From NCBI RefSeq assembly GCF_000062885.1, contig NC_009142.1, positions 2,531,584-2,595,583 of the forward strand: a DNA stretch of 64,000 nucleotides, given 5' to 3'. The notes under the pieces are model-generated. The model did not search any database, was not told the DNA's origin, and was given only the letters and a program-made list of their open reading frames with translations. The DNA is from Saccharopolyspora erythraea NRRL 2338. Lineage in GTDB: Bacteria; Actinomycetota; Actinomycetes; Mycobacteriales; Pseudonocardiaceae. Both the position numbers and the translations under genes were made by a program. This document shows, in pieces, positions 63,774 to 64,000 of this stretch. Each line of letters starts with the position of its first letter. Positions within the stretch are counted from its first letter, which is position 1.

Positions 63774-64000
63774 CCGCACAGCCGACCGCCGTGATCACCG
63801 GTGCGGCACGCGGCATCGGCGCCGCGGTCGTTCGGCGGCTCCGTGCCGATGGTTGGAACGTCGTCGCTGTCGACCTCTGCGACGACGACCCGGCCGTGCC
63901 ATACCCGCTGGGTACCGCCGACGAACTGCGGACGCTGGCCGAGGACGGCGACGGAATCACCGTGCTGACTGGCGATGTCCGCGAGCGCGCGGTCCTCGAC
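63770..64000 (+). CDS. mycofactocin-coupled short-chain dehydrogenase, cut by the window edge
   Basis: The first 77 residues only. The NAD(P) turn [15 protein letters not shown] and the Asp after VVAVD point to an NAD-binding SDR. An insertion after the first beta-alpha-beta unit ([18 protein letters not shown]) marks the mycofactocin-coupled subfamily, whose members keep their NAD bound. The ATG overlaps the mftE stop. It is the intact counterpart of the broken SDR at 62136. Confidence 0.85.
   Translation, partial: MTAQPTAVITGAARGIGAAVVRRLRADGWNVVAVDLCDDDPAVPYPLGTADELRTLAEDGDGITVLTGDVRERAVLD

Overview
This is high-GC actinomycete DNA. GTG starts are common, stop and start codons overlap throughout, and it carries a SARP regulator, a complete Mce operon, PucR-type regulators and a mycofactocin locus. 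The combination suggests a Pseudonocardiales-type genome (Saccharopolyspora or Amycolatopsis relatives). That placement is inference from gene content; there is no rRNA gene in the window.

Region 1 (1-14.7 kb) is a polyketide/fatty-acid-type gene cluster. It has two large PUFA-synthase-like iterative proteins: FMN reductase-KS-AT-ACP-KR, cut by the left edge, and KS-AT-DH-phosphopantetheinyl transferase. A free-standing ACP, an alpha/beta hydrolase and a macrolide-type glycosyltransferase follow in one overlapping operon, facing a convergent SARP-family activator. The likely product is a glycosylated, partly reduced acyl chain.

Region 2 (14.7-24.2 kb) holds two secreted proteins of unknown function, two PucR-type regulators, a secreted lipase, and a nest of IS5- and IS110-family elements and fragments (18.4-21.4 kb).

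Region 3 (24.6-40.1 kb) is a complete Mce lipid-import operon: a secreted protein, two YrbE permeases, MceA-F, two Mce-associated proteins and a VanZ-like protein. It is flanked by an acyl-CoA ligase, a third PucR-type regulator and a hydrolase. The first protein of the operon looks like a fusion of the two separate secreted proteins of region 2. A plausible job for the region is extracellular lipid-ester hydrolysis, import and CoA activation.

Region 4 (40.4-43.3 kb) is a second IS nest. An IS110-family gene is interrupted by an intact IS5-family element with TTA target duplications and a probable -1 translational frameshift.

Region 5 (43.4-64 kb) is an alcohol-oxidation locus. It contains zinc and iron alcohol dehydrogenases, aldehyde dehydrogenase, adenylate kinase, acetyl-CoA synthetase, a GAF-type regulator, a two-component system, a nicotinoprotein methanol dehydrogenase with MoxR and VWA partners, and the mycofactocin genes mftM, mftA-B-C-D and mftE with two SDR genes, one decayed. 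An 18-bp dyad, CCTACCCGATCGGACAGG, occurs exactly in the mdo/mftA divergent promoter and before the iron-ADH/two-component operon. A 14/18 version lies before the zinc ADH. This suggests one regulon linking alcohol oxidation and redox-cofactor synthesis. A 37-codon gene translationally coupled to mftM is a further unrecognised component.
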